Shown here: positions 31,267-39,996 of the stretch, piece after piece
How positions within the stretch are numbered: position 1 is the first letter of the stretch
Layout: each line of letters begins with the position of its first letter
Origin: Candidatus Accumulibacter cognatus
Lineage (GTDB): Bacteria; Pseudomonadota; Gammaproteobacteria; Burkholderiales; Rhodocyclaceae
Direction of reading: 5' to 3'
Length of the DNA stretch: 64,000 nt
Assembly (NCBI GenBank): GCA_013414765.1
Contig: CP058708.1
Coordinates: 3,777,553 to 3,841,552 of the forward strand
Position numbers and translations under genes: made by a program
Notes under the pieces: model-generated
Databases searched by the model: none
Told to the model about the DNA's origin: nothing
The model's input: only the letters and a program-made list of their open reading frames with translations

Positions 31267-31560
31267 ATGAAGCCGTTCCGTTGGAGTCCCGAGAAGAACG
31301 ATCTACTCAAGTCCGAGCGCGGCGTCTCGTTCGAGCAGATGACCGTCGCCATCGAGACCGGCAGCCTGCTTGACGTGCTGAGTCACCCCAACCAAGCCAA
31401 GTACCCTAACCAACAGATCCTTGTCGTCGCGAGCGACGGCTACGTGTACTTGGTGCCCTTCGTCGAGGAAGCGGATCACTACTTCCTCAAGACGGTCATA
31501 CCGAGTCGCAAGGCGACTCGCGACTACCTGAGCAAAGGTGAAGAAGATGTCGACCGCTGA
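31267..31560 (+). CDS. BrnT-like toxin
   Basis: A 97-residue protein of the DUF497/BrnT-like toxin type, predicted ribosome-independent RNase of a type II toxin-antitoxin pair. It starts MKPFRWSPEKNDLLKSERGVSFEQM, which matches the family pattern of an N-terminal F-W-x-x-EKN and a helix with ERG-SFE, and contains the central LVVASDGYVYLVPFVEEADHYFLKTVIPSRKATRDYL. The last codons overlap the start of the antitoxin gene, toxin first, as in brnTA. It sits between two group II intron fragments in a mobile-element-rich stretch. Confidence 0.8.
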   Translation: MKPFRWSPEKNDLLKSERGVSFEQMTVAIETGSLLDVLSHPNQAKYPNQQILVVASDGYVYLVPFVEEADHYFLKTVIPSRKATRDYLSKGEEDVDR

Positions 31561-31834
31561 CCCGTACGAACTTGAAATACTCGCCTCCTACGAGAAGGGC
31601 GAGCTGAAGTCGGTTGCAACAAAGGCCGAACTGGCAAAGTTCAAGTCTGCCGCCCGAGCAACAGCCCTCAAAGACAAGCGTGTCAACATCCGACTTTCCT
31701 CTGGCGATCTGAAGGACATTCAGGCCAAGGCGCTGGAGGAAGGCATGCCTTATCAAACGCTTATTGCGAGTGTTTTACACAAGTACGTTACTGGCAAGCT
31801 AGCAGAGCCAAAACCAGATGGCTCGGGGAGTTGA
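31547..31834 (+). CDS. Antitoxin of BrnT-like toxin (CopG-type)
   Basis: A 95-residue antitoxin. The C-terminal half has the ribbon-helix-helix pattern [40 protein letters not shown]; the acidic N-terminal part ([19 protein letters not shown]) would wrap the toxin. ATG 31547 is preferred (AAGGTGAAG before it); GTG 31538 is in frame. It overlaps the toxin stop by 14 bp, so the pair is translationally coupled and probably autorepressed by the RHH domain. Confidence 0.8.
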   Translation: MSTADPYELEILASYEKGELKSVATKAELAKFKSAARATALKDKRVNIRLSSGDLKDIQAKALEEGMPYQTLIASVLHKYVTGKLAEPKPDGSGS

Positions 31835-31860
31835 ATTTCCAACAAAGTTCTTGGGGCGGA

Positions 31861-32523
31861 TCGTGTGACATGAGTCTGACCGAGTCGATTCAGACCCAAG
31901 CCATGTCGGTCGATGCTCTGCCAGAGTACCTCCGACAACACTGGCCGGAAATCCGCGAGCAACTGGAGACGGGCCGCTACCGTCCGCAGCCGGTCAAGCG
32001 CGTGGAAATCGACAAGGCCGACGGGAAGAAACGCCCGCTGGGCATCTCGACGGTGTTCGACCGCTTCATCCAGCAAGCCGTCGCGCAAGTCGTCTCGGTG
32101 CAATGAGAACCGCACTTTCACCCCCAGAGTTACGGATTCCGCCCACAGCGTTCGGCCCATCAGGCTTTGCGTGAAGTGCGGGCGAACCTCCGGGCGGGAT
32201 ACGGCTGGGTAGTGGATAGGGAACTGCCAGCCTTCTTCGACCGGGTCAATCCTGACCGGCTGATGGCGCGCCTGAAGCAAAGGTGTCCAGATGCCGGTCT
32301 GCTGCGCCTGGTCAATCGCTTCCTGAAGGCGGGCGTGAGCGTGATGGGGTCGAGCGGGCTATCGGGAACTGCGCAAACACGGCGTGTCGGTGCGTGAAGC
32401 GTGGAACACCAGCAAGTCCGCGCACGGTCCGTGGCGGGCGTCGCAGATACCGGCCCTGTCGATCGCGCTCCCCTTGCGCTTCTTCGAACAAGTGGGACTA
32501 CCGAGTCTTGCGCCCCGGTAGGA
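31861..32523 (+). pseudogene. Group II intron reverse transcriptase/maturase remnant
   Basis: A broken LtrA-type gene. Residues resembling RT-0/RT-1 ([54 protein letters not shown]) are followed by an in-frame TGA at 32104, then the same frame resumes with SYGFRPQRSAHQALREV and FFDRVNPDRLMARL. After KAGV the central RT, including YADD, is deleted and the frame shifts into the maturase tail GYRELRKHGVSVREAWNTSKSAHGPW...LGF-type end FFEQVGLPSLAPR. The N-terminus is also missing. No endonuclease domain is visible. It is a dead element. Confidence 0.88.
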
Positions 32524-32572
32524 ATTGGCTTCATCGAACCGCCGGGTACGTGACCCGTTCGTCCGGAGGTGT

Positions 32573-32609
32573 GGGAGGGGGAGGCCGCGAGGCTTTCTCC
32601 TATCCCGAT
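32573..32609 (+). repeat. Group II intron 3' end, copy 2
   Basis: GGGAGGGGGAGGCCGCGAGG followed by CTTTCTCCTATCCCGAT, the pattern of intron domain VI and 3' splice end just downstream of the maturase remnant. Intron class was not determined. Confidence 0.5.
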
Positions 32610-32625
32610 TAGCCCGTGAATTGAC

Positions 32626-33038
32626 CTACGGCGCGTCACCCTCGAACGGATTGAGAAGAGAAACGCCGAAGTGAGCGAAATCGGAAACGTTTCTCGTCAC
32701 CACTGTCAAGCCATGGGTCTTAGCTATGGCAGCGATCATGGCGTCCTCGTACAACGTGTCAGATCGGCGATGCATCAGTTTCGCCCACATTCGAAAGGCA
32801 GCCGAATCCATCGAAAGTACGTTGTATGTGGCCGCGACCATGTCCAACCAGGCCTCGATTTCCGTTGCCTTTGCGCTGTCTTGTTCCCGAGTCAATTCAA
32901 TACCGGCCTGAACTTCACCCAGGGTAACGGCTGCAACAGAAGCTGCGCGTCCTCTACGGAGGCAATCCACGCCAGTACTGCGCCATGAGGTCGCAGCTTG
33001 CGCAGTTCTGATATGACGTTGGTTTCAAGGAGGTACAT
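32626..33038 (-). pseudogene. VapC-like PIN toxin, frameshifted
   Basis: A PIN-domain toxin split over two frames. The start at 33038 reads MYLLETNVISELRKLRPHGAVLAWIASVEDAQL; the frame is lost near 32945 and the rest reads SVAAVTLGEVQAGIELTREQDSAKATEIEAWL...LYEDAMIAAIAKTHGLTVVTRNVSDF in the other frame. Besides the indel, the first catalytic Asp of the usual LDTN motif is Glu. The start lies 5 bp after the antitoxin stop, as in an intact operon. Either a decayed toxin or a one-base assembly error; the Glu change favours decay. Confidence 0.8.
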
Positions 33039-33043
33039 GACGG

Positions 33044-33301
33044 CTACCGGAGGGCCGTAGGCGGCCGACGCCTCGCATGTCCGCGCTCAGGCAACACGAA
33101 GTCCGCACGAGCTACATCCGACAGCAACAGTTGCTTGAGCGAAGGCCGCGCGGCGGCCTGCAAGCGCCGCCACTCGTCTACGGGCACAAGAACAGCGGCT
33201 TCCACCCCTCGCCTGGTTACCATCTGCGGGCCGTCGGCCAGATAAGCGTCCAAGAACTCGCTGAACTCCGCCTTCGCATCTTGCACTGGCCAAGTGTGCA
33301 T
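33044..33301 (-). CDS. Phd/YefM-type antitoxin
   Basis: An 85-residue antitoxin: WPVQDAKAEFSEFLDAYLADGPQMVTRRGVEAAVLVPVDEWRRL is the classical Phd/YefM DNA-binding fold, followed by a disordered toxin-binding tail. GGAG lies 6 bases before the ATG. It is the first gene of a phd-vapC-like pair whose toxin is broken. The IS1182 insertion ends only about 15 bp upstream of the start, so the native promoter-operator has been displaced. Confidence 0.88.
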   Translation of the reverse strand: MHTWPVQDAKAEFSEFLDAYLADGPQMVTRRGVEAAVLVPVDEWRRLQAAARPSLKQLLLSDVARADFVLPERGHARRRPPTALR

Positions 33302-33394
33302 AGCATCTCCTGCGTCTAGCAGCCTGTCGGACTTTACCCTTGCCGCCCGCTGAATATGCTACAATCATAGCTGTTCCAGGAACGGAGGTCCGGC

Positions 33395-34753
33395 ATGTCC
33401 CATTTCATCGTCACCGATCGCAAGACCGACTACCTGCTGCCGCCGTCACTCGACGATTGGTTGAACGAGGATCATTTGGCGCGATTCATTGTGGAGGTGA
33501 TCGACTCGCTTGATTTGTCGAAGCTGACGCGGCAGTACGCTGGACGGGGATCGAAGGCGTACCATCCGGCGACGCTGCTGGCCATTCTGGTCTATGGCTA
33601 CGCGACGGGTATTTTCTCCAGCCGCAGGCTGGAGCAGGCGACCTACGATTCGGTCGCCTTTCGCTACATTGCCGCCGGCAGCCATCCCGATCACGACAGC
33701 CTGGCGACGTTCCGCCGGCGTTTTCTGGAGGAACTGAGCGACTTGTTCGTGCAGGTTCTGGAGATGGCCCGGGAGATGAAGCTGCTGAAACTGGGCAATG
33801 TCTGTCTTGACGGCACGAAGATTCAGGCCAACGCCTCCCGCCACCGTGCGCTTTCGCACGGCCACATTGAAAAGCTGGAAGCGCAACTCAAGGCGGAGGT
33901 GCAGGAACTGTTCGCGCTGGCCGAACAGGCGGATCAGGCGGAGGTTCCGGACGGCGTCAGCCTGCCGGAAGAAATCAAGCGCCGCGAAGATCGGCTGGTG
34001 GCGATGGCGGCGGCCAAGGCGAAGATTGCGGCGCGGGCCGAGGAGCGCTATCAGCGAGAGAAGGCGCAGTACGACGAGAAGATGGCGCGGCGCAAGGCGA
34101 AAGAAGAAGAGACCGGCAGGAAGTGGGGGGGCAGAGTGCCCAAAGCCCCCGAGCCCGGCGTACGGGATAGTGACCAGATCAATCTGACCGACGAAGAATC
34201 GCGCATCATGCCGGTGGCCGGTGGCGGCTTCGAGCAGGCGTACAACGCCCAGGCGGCGGTTGATCCCGCGACCCTGCTGGTGGTGGCGGTCGGCGTGACG
34301 CAAGCCCCCAACGACAAGGAGCAGGTCGAGCCGATGCTGGCGACGCTCCAGGCGCAGGCCGATGGGCTGGGTTCCGTGCACGGGATGATCGCCGACACGG
34401 GCTTCTACAGCGAGAAGAACATCAAGGCGTGCGAGGCGGCCGGCATCGTCCCCTTGATCGCGGTGGCGCGCGACGAGCACCATCCTGACTGGCGGGAGCG
34501 GCATAGCGAACCGGCCGCGCTACCGGAGAATGCGACACCCGTGCAGGCCATGTCGCATCGTTTGAAGACCAGAGCGGGGCGAGCGCTCTATGCGTTGCGC
34601 AAGCAGACCGTCGAGCCGGTCTTCGGCATCATCAAGTCGGTCATGGGCTTTCGCCAGTTTTCCTTGCGGGGTTGGCAGAAGGTCACCGGGGAATGGACGC
34701 TGGTCTGCCTGGCGTGGAATTTGAAGCGCATGGCCAAGTTGCGCCCGCAGTAG
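33395..34753 (+). CDS. IS1182-family transposase
   Basis: A 452-residue DDE transposase. The N-terminal DUF772-like region (SSRRLEQATYDSVAFRYIAAGSHPDHDSLATFRRRF) is followed by the first catalytic Asp in GNVCLDGTKIQANAS, a charged coiled-coil insertion (about 165-245), the second Asp in IADTGFYSEKN, and the C-terminal Glu in VEPVFGIIKSVMGFRQFSLRG. Complete and in frame between intact inverted repeats. Confidence 0.95.
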   Translation: MSHFIVTDRKTDYLLPPSLDDWLNEDHLARFIVEVIDSLDLSKLTRQYAGRGSKAYHPATLLAILVYGYATGIFSSRRLEQATYDSVAFRYIAAGSHPDHDSLATFRRRFLEELSDLFVQVLEMAREMKLLKLGNVCLDGTKIQANASRHRALSHGHIEKLEAQLKAEVQELFALAEQADQAEVPDGVSLPEEIKRREDRLVAMAAAKAKIAARAEERYQREKAQYDEKMARRKAKEEETGRKWGGRVPKAPEPGVRDSDQINLTDEESRIMPVAGGGFEQAYNAQAAVDPATLLVVAVGVTQAPNDKEQVEPMLATLQAQADGLGSVHGMIADTGFYSEKNIKACEAAGIVPLIAVARDEHHPDWRERHSEPAALPENATPVQAMSHRLKTRAGRALYALRKQTVEPVFGIIKSVMGFRQFSLRGWQKVTGEWTLVCLAWNLKRMAKLRPQ

Positions 34754-34775
34754 AGAAAAACGAGGAAAAAACCTC

Positions 34776-34811
34776 AAAAAGGCCGGAAAATCGACAAATT
34801 CCGGCCTTTTT
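34776..34811 (+). terminator. Terminator of IS1182 transposase
   Basis: A perfect 13-bp stem, AAAAAGGCCGGAA (34776-34788) and TTCCGGCCTTTTT (34799-34811), with a 10-nt loop and a T-run in both directions. It lies just after the transposase stop and would also block read-through out of the IS. Confidence 0.88.
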
Positions 34812-35061
34812 CATGCCGAAAAGTAAAATTTGTCGGTTTCCCGGGCTCCAAGTCCGACAGGCTGCTAGTCAAATGACTGGTCTACTAGAGTCCGAGCGCA
34901 TCATCAAGCGGGCAACGCGCGCGCGGGCTAAGCCGCGGCTCTAGCTGAGAATTGCTGATTCCATGCAGGAGATCACGGAGCGTTTCCGAGTTCCGAGTAT
35001 ACTTCTTCGTTCCGGATCCAGCCTTCAGGGAAAGACAAACGAAACGAGAGGTCGCCGCGCG

Positions 35062-37080
35062 ATGATCCAAACCCAGTCGATCCGCTTTCGCATCGCCGCC
35101 ATGGTGTCGCTCGCCATCGTGCTGTCGCTGGGCGGCTTCGCCCTGTTCCTCAACGCCGAGATTCGCGACATCAACGAACGCGACGAGACCGAACAGCTCC
35201 GGAAGACGAACATGATGGTGCTCGACATGATCGGGCAAACCGACTCGATCCTTCGCGGGCAGGCTGAAAGCTGGGCACACGCTTTCACGACTGCGCTCGC
35301 CGGCCGATACACGCTCGAAGGCGGAGACGACCCGGTTCTCAAGCTCAATGGTGTCGTGCTCAACGGCAGCACTGGCGAGGTTGATACCTTCAGTCTGCGG
35401 ACCAAGGGCAACGTCGCGACCGTCTTTGCGAAGAAAGGCGACGACTTCGTACGCGTGACGACCTCCGTGAAGAAGGAAGACGGCTCGCGAGCCGTCGGCA
35501 CGCTGCTCGGCAAGGAACACCCGGCCTACGTGCTGGTGCGTGAAGGCAAGTCCTTTACCGGCAAGGCCACCCTGTTCGGGCGCGACTTCATGACCAAGTA
35601 CGACCCGATCCACGACGCGGCCGGCCAGGTGATCGGCCTGCATTTCGTCGGCATCGACATCGTCGAGTCGATTGCGCGCATGAAGGAGACCATAAAGAAG
35701 ATCAAGCTCGGCACAACCGGTTACGCCTATGTGCTCGACGCCACTCCCGGCCCGAAGGCCGGTACCCTTATCGTCCATCCTACGTCGGAAGGCAAGAACA
35801 TCATTGAAGCCAAGGACAACGAAGGCCGTCCGTTCATCCGCGAAATCGTCGAGAAAAGAAACGGCACCATCATCTACCCGTGGATGAACACTGAGGCCGG
35901 CGATACTCGCCCGCGCAACAAGATTGTCATTTACAACGACTACAAGGACTGGAACTGGATCGTCGCCTCGGGCAGCTATACCGAGGAAATCTTCAGCCTC
36001 GCCGACCGCGCACGCAACCTGACGATCGCCGCCACCTTCGTGCTGACGATCACGCTCCTGGCGATTCTGACCTTCTACCTGAACCGCATCGTCATCCGAC
36101 CCCTGACCGGACTGGTGGGTAGCTCGCAGCGCATTGCCAACGGCGACCTGACGATCCGCCTCGATACCGGCCGGGGCGACGAAATCGGCGCCGTGATGCA
36201 TGCGATGCACGAGATGGCCGAAAAGCTTGGAACGATCATCGGGGGCGTCCGTTCCGCATCCGACACCATCGGTGACGCGGCCCGACAGATGTCGGTAGCG
36301 ACGAGCCAGGTGAGCACGGCCACCGAGGCACAGGCGCAGGCCTCGGCGGCTTCGGCGGCGGCCCTCGAAGAAGTCACGGTGAGCATCAACGAGGTATCGA
36401 CGCTGGCCGGCGAAACCGAAGCCAGCTCGCAGAAGACCTCCCGCCTGACCGAGGAGAGCGTGGCCGCGATTCACGACGCGGTCGACGAGATCGAGTCGAT
36501 GGCCAGCGCGATCAGCGCGTCGTCGGAGCAGGTCGCCGGGCTCGTCAAGCGATCGGAAGAGGTCGGCGGGATCGCTGGCGTGATTCGCGAGATTGCCGAC
36601 CAGACCAACCTGCTGGCGCTCAACGCGGCCATCGAGGCGGCTCGTGCTGGTGAGCAGGGCCGCGGCTTCGCGGTGGTCGCCGACGAGGTGCGCAAGCTGG
36701 CCGAGCGCACGGCCAAGGCAACGCATGAAATCGCCCAGATGATCGGGCAGATTCAGGACGAGACCCGCCAATCCGTTTCCTGCATGGAGGCCGTCGCACC
36801 GAAGATCCAGCACGGGCTTGCCAAGGTGAGCGCTGTGTCGGACATGCTCGACACGATCTCGGCCGAGGCCACAGACTCCCGGAAGCGCGCGCTGGAAGTG
36901 GCGAACGCGACCCGCGAACAGGCCGTGGCCGCCAACGATGTGGCCAAGAACGTCGAGCACGTCGCGCAGATGACCGAGGAGACGAACGCGACGATGCGCG
37001 CCAACGTCGCGAACGCCGCGCGGCTGCAACAGATGGCGCAGGATCTTCGCCAGCAGGTCGCCTACTTCAAGGTGTCCTGA
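35062..37080 (+). CDS. Methyl-accepting chemotaxis protein with Cache sensor
   Basis: A 672-residue transmembrane chemoreceptor. TM1 is at about 11-32 ([18 protein letters not shown]). A periplasmic Cache-type sensor follows ([63 protein letters not shown]), then TM2 at about 318-340 ([21 protein letters not shown]), a HAMP domain and a signalling domain with the hairpin tip [20 protein letters not shown]. There is no C-terminal CheR/CheB pentapeptide. ATG 35062 is chosen because it puts TM1 right at the N-terminus; the frame is open to 34963. The ligand is unknown; Cache receptors often bind small organic acids or amino acids. Confidence 0.93.
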   Translation: MIQTQSIRFRIAAMVSLAIVLSLGGFALFLNAEIRDINERDETEQLRKTNMMVLDMIGQTDSILRGQAESWAHAFTTALAGRYTLEGGDDPVLKLNGVVLNGSTGEVDTFSLRTKGNVATVFAKKGDDFVRVTTSVKKEDGSRAVGTLLGKEHPAYVLVREGKSFTGKATLFGRDFMTKYDPIHDAAGQVIGLHFVGIDIVESIARMKETIKKIKLGTTGYAYVLDATPGPKAGTLIVHPTSEGKNIIEAKDNEGRPFIREIVEKRNGTIIYPWMNTEAGDTRPRNKIVIYNDYKDWNWIVASGSYTEEIFSLADRARNLTIAATFVLTITLLAILTFYLNRIVIRPLTGLVGSSQRIANGDLTIRLDTGRGDEIGAVMHAMHEMAEKLGTIIGGVRSASDTIGDAARQMSVATSQVSTATEAQAQASAASAAALEEVTVSINEVSTLAGETEASSQKTSRLTEESVAAIHDAVDEIESMASAISASSEQVAGLVKRSEEVGGIAGVIREIADQTNLLALNAAIEAARAGEQGRGFAVVADEVRKLAERTAKATHEIAQMIGQIQDETRQSVSCMEAVAPKIQHGLAKVSAVSDMLDTISAEATDSRKRALEVANATREQAVAANDVAKNVEHVAQMTEETNATMRANVANAARLQQMAQDLRQQVAYFKVS

Positions 37081-37255
37081 TCCGGCTGGTCCAATAGTCC
37101 AAGTCCAGGAAGCGAGCCGTCAAGCGCGATTTGCCCCGTCCAACGTCCAGGCGATAGCAGCACCCGAAGACCGGCGGGCATGGAAAAACGGACTCGCCCC
37201 CGGGATCGGCACCGGTAATCACGTGACAATCAGCCAACTTGCAGGAGGAATGCGC

Positions 37256-38791
37256 ATGCTCGAATTCTGGAACAAGGCGCTCGCTTACTTCTGGCGTCCG
37301 GAACTGCCCTGGGCGCTGCTCTTCACCTTCGGGCTCGGCCTGATCCTCTTTCAGCTGCTGCCCGCCAGCCGGCGGGCGATCGTCACTTCGCTCGAACTCT
37401 ACGGCTTGTGCGTCCTCGGCAAGTTCAGTTCGGCTTGTCTCAATGCCTTCGCTCTGCACAACAGCGCCGAGATCGTCCACGAGATGTTCGTCGTCGGCTC
37501 CGGCCTGATCATGATCCACCTGCTCGGGCTTCTGCTCTTTCGCCTGGCTTTCCCGCTGATCCGCCTGCGCATCCCGCGGATCATAGAGGATCTGCTGACT
37601 TTCCTCGGCTACATCGCCTGGGTCCTTGTCCGCCTGCGTCTCGCCGGGATGGATCTGACGAGCCTCGTCGCGACTTCGGCCGTACTGACCGCGGTGATTG
37701 CTTTTTCCATGCAGGATACGCTCGGCAACACGATGGGTGGCCTGCTGTTGCAGATCGAGAGCTCGATCAAGGTCGGCGACTGGATCACGATCGGCAACGT
37801 CGCCGGACAGGTCTCCGAAATTCGCTGGCGCTACACGGCGCTCGAGACGCGCGACGGCGAAACGGTGATCTTCCCGAACAGCGTATTGATGAAGAATTCT
37901 TTCACCATCGTTTCAAGTCCGATGCAGAGAAGGCCCGAGTGGCGTCGCTGGCTGTGGTTCAACGTCGCCTCCTCGATTCCGCCGGGACGTGTGCAGGAAG
38001 TCGCTCTGGCAGCCATTGGTACGGCAGACATGCCGAACGTCGCACGGACGCCCGAGCCGAGCTGCGTGCTGATGGAATTCGGCCCCGGCTTTGCGCGCTA
38101 CGCGCTGCGCTACTGGTTGATCGACGTGGAGCCCGATTCACCAACCGATTCACAAGTCCGTGGCCGTCTGCTCGCCGCACTGCAGCGCGCTGGCATCGAA
38201 CTTGCTGTCGCGCAGAATGAGGTGAGTCTGTCTTTCGACACCCGGAAGGCGCCCGAGGAACGCGAGCAGCAACGTCGTTGCCAGGCGCTTCGGTCCGCCG
38301 AGATCTTCGCGGTGCTCAGCGACGAGGAGATCGCACAAATGGCCAGCAATCTAGTTTACGCTCCGTTCGCCAGCGGAGACGTCATTCTCCGTGAAGGCTC
38401 GACAACCGGTGATTCGCTCTACCTGCTCGCCGAAGGCGAGGTTGACGTCTGGCTCGACGAACTGCCCGACAGGCCCGGTGGACACGTGGCGGTGCTCGGC
38501 ACGGGCGAGGTGCTCGGCGAGATCGGAATGATGACCGGCGAGCCGCGCCGCGCGACGCTGATCGCCCGGAGCTACGCGCAGTGCTACCGGCTCGACAGGG
38601 CCACATTCGAACGGGTCATCCAGTCACGACCGGAGGTCGCCGGCGAAATCGCGCGCGTTCTCGCCAGCCGGGAACAGCGATTGAGGATGCCTGCCGGAGA
38701 ACGGGCACAACCGCTGCCCAGCGGCCTCTCCTTACGAACGAAGAGCATTCTCGACAAGATGCGCGAGTTTTTCGGCTTTTGCGACGGTTGA
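37256..38791 (+). CDS. MscS-type channel with C-terminal cyclic-nucleotide domain
   Basis: A 511-residue inner-membrane protein. Several N-terminal membrane helices lead to the MscS core with TM3 (LVATSAVLTAVIAFSMQDTLGNTMGGLLLQIESSIKVGDWI) and the beta domain (ISEIRWRYTALETRDGETVIFPNS-type). Residues about 370-480 form a cyclic-nucleotide-binding domain (LVYAPFASGDVILREGSTTGDSLYLLAEGEVDVWL...GEVLGEIGMMTGEPRRATLIA), with the phosphate-binding cassette degenerate but present. This matches the bacterial cyclic-nucleotide-gated (bCNG/McaP-like) MscS subfamily. ATG 37256 follows AGGAGG by 7 bases, better than the upstream GTG at 37223. Confidence 0.9.
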   Translation: MLEFWNKALAYFWRPELPWALLFTFGLGLILFQLLPASRRAIVTSLELYGLCVLGKFSSACLNAFALHNSAEIVHEMFVVGSGLIMIHLLGLLLFRLAFPLIRLRIPRIIEDLLTFLGYIAWVLVRLRLAGMDLTSLVATSAVLTAVIAFSMQDTLGNTMGGLLLQIESSIKVGDWITIGNVAGQVSEIRWRYTALETRDGETVIFPNSVLMKNSFTIVSSPMQRRPEWRRWLWFNVASSIPPGRVQEVALAAIGTADMPNVARTPEPSCVLMEFGPGFARYALRYWLIDVEPDSPTDSQVRGRLLAALQRAGIELAVAQNEVSLSFDTRKAPEEREQQRRCQALRSAEIFAVLSDEEIAQMASNLVYAPFASGDVILREGSTTGDSLYLLAEGEVDVWLDELPDRPGGHVAVLGTGEVLGEIGMMTGEPRRATLIARSYAQCYRLDRATFERVIQSRPEVAGEIARVLASREQRLRMPAGERAQPLPSGLSLRTKSILDKMREFFGFCDG

Positions 38792-38882
38792 CAGACCTCA
38801 TGGCCGGTCTTCGAAACACAGCAAATTGAATGGGGAGAATTGTTGTGGTCACGCATCGAATTGTCCCCCGTCGTGGCGAATG

Positions 38883-38969
38883 GACAGGCTTCCCCGTCAT
38901 TGCCCCTGCGCGATCGCCAAGGAAGTCCTCTATGAAAGCTGGCTACCGAATGGGTGGCGGTATACGTAA
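38883..38969 (+). pseudogene. DUF29 gene 3' fragment
   Basis: Twenty-nine codons that translate as RLPRHCPCAIAKEVLYESWLPNGW, matching the last residues of the DUF29 protein at 17863-18306. No upstream part remains. It is a remnant of a second DUF29 copy. Confidence 0.75.
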
Positions 38970-39002
38970 TGGAATGCGGGCTGGCAGGGAACAATCACGT
39001 TC

Positions 39003-39332
39003 ATGAAAAAAACATCCAATCCCTATTCTCAACCACTCGAACTACTACTTCAGTGCCTGAATCGGCTTCACCCTGAAGAAATCGAGAAGCGCTTTGCACC
39101 AGACGGTGAGGGTTTGTTCTTGCAAGAAGTCGTCGATGTTTCCAGATTATCGACTACCGAAGATCTGTTGGATTCGTTTGGGGTGGATATGACATGCCCA
39201 GATCACCCCAAACCTGAAACCGAGGAGTGGTGGATGATTTATCAATGGCACCCTGTATGCAAACAGTTAATCTCTGGCGTGGAGCTTAGAAAGAATATCG
39301 AGAAACTGTTTCCGCACGGCGAGGACGCCTGA
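39003..39332 (+). CDS. Hypothetical acidic protein
   Basis: A 109-residue soluble acidic protein of unknown family. It starts MKKTSNPYSQPLELLLQCLNRLHPEEIEKRF and contains EEWWMIYQWHPVCKQLISG. It has no signal or membrane segment. Moderately AT-rich compared with its neighbours, next to a DUF29 remnant, so it may be recently acquired. It ends before a strong hairpin at 39376-39403. Confidence 0.55.
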   Translation: MKKTSNPYSQPLELLLQCLNRLHPEEIEKRFAPDGEGLFLQEVVDVSRLSTTEDLLDSFGVDMTCPDHPKPETEEWWMIYQWHPVCKQLISGVELRKNIEKLFPHGEDA

Positions 39333-39375
39333 CCAGGCCAGACCCCTGCTCAAGCGCTGGCCCTCGACAAGACCG

Positions 39376-39403
39376 GCACCCCCAGGTGAAAGCCTGGGGG
39401 TGC
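39376..39403. terminator. Hairpin between convergent genes
   Basis: A perfect 11-bp stem (GCACCCCCAGG, 39376-39386; CCTGGGGGTGC, 39393-39403) with a 6-nt loop between the stops of two convergent genes. No T-run follows on either strand, so it is a terminator only by position and stability. Confidence 0.5.
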
Positions 39404-39423
39404 GTGTCATCAACGGGAAGGAC

Positions 39424-39771
39424 TTACTTGCTGACCGGCGCTGGCGCCTCGGTTTTGCTTACCGCCTTGGCTTCGGTTTTCGGTTCGGTCTTGACCACAT
39501 GCTTCTTGGGATGCTGCGGTGGCTTGGCTGCGTGCTCTTCGCCCGTGGCCGTGCCGGCAGCGGCCATCGTCGGCTGGGCGGTCTTGACGGCTTCGGCCTT
39601 TACCGGCTCGACGGCCTTCGGCGCTTCGACCTTCTTGTCCGCAGCCGCCGGCGCCATCACTTTGGTCGCCGGAGCGGCGGCGGGGGTGGCAGCGGCAGGC
39701 GCACTCCCCTGCGCAAAGGAAGAGGAAGCGAAGCCGGCGGCAAGCATCAGAGCGATCAGGGTCTTGTTCAT
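39424..39771 (-). CDS. Exported Ala/Pro/Lys-rich protein
   Basis: A 115-residue low-complexity protein with a clear signal peptide (MNKTLIALMLAAGFASSSFA-QG). The mature part is nearly all Ala, Pro, Lys, Thr, Val and Glu, in irregular AP and KVEAPKAVEPVKAE repeats, with a His/Lys patch (HPKKHVVK). Likely disordered and periplasmic. Similar short proteins are common in Rhodocyclales and Burkholderiales; no function is known. AAGGAG lies before the ATG. Confidence 0.75.
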   Translation of the reverse strand: MNKTLIALMLAAGFASSSFAQGSAPAAATPAAAPATKVMAPAAADKKVEAPKAVEPVKAEAVKTAQPTMAAAGTATGEEHAAKPPQHPKKHVVKTEPKTEAKAVSKTEAPAPVSK

Positions 39772-39996
39772 TTTGCATCTCCTTGAGTGGTTGGGTTTTC
39801 AGGTACTGCGATAGTGCAGTGCCTTGTGCCGAATAACGCCTGCAGCAAGCAGGAGATGTCATGAGCAATGTAAGACCATGTATCGCTCTGTGACCTGGGG
39901 AGGGGGTGCATGGAGTACAACGCCGTGCACATCGAGGGCACGGGTACAGGTCTCGATATTTGCATTCGCCCGGGTTTCCGTGCCACGATTCGGAGC

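Larger units (their letters stand above)
33320..34864 (+). mobile_element. IS1182-family insertion sequence
   Basis: A 1545-bp element with terminal inverted repeats beginning CAGCCTGTCGGACTT at both ends, flanked by CTAG on each side (33316-33319 and 34865-34868), the palindromic 4-bp target usual for this family. The single transposase gene is intact, so the copy may be active. Confidence 0.92.
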
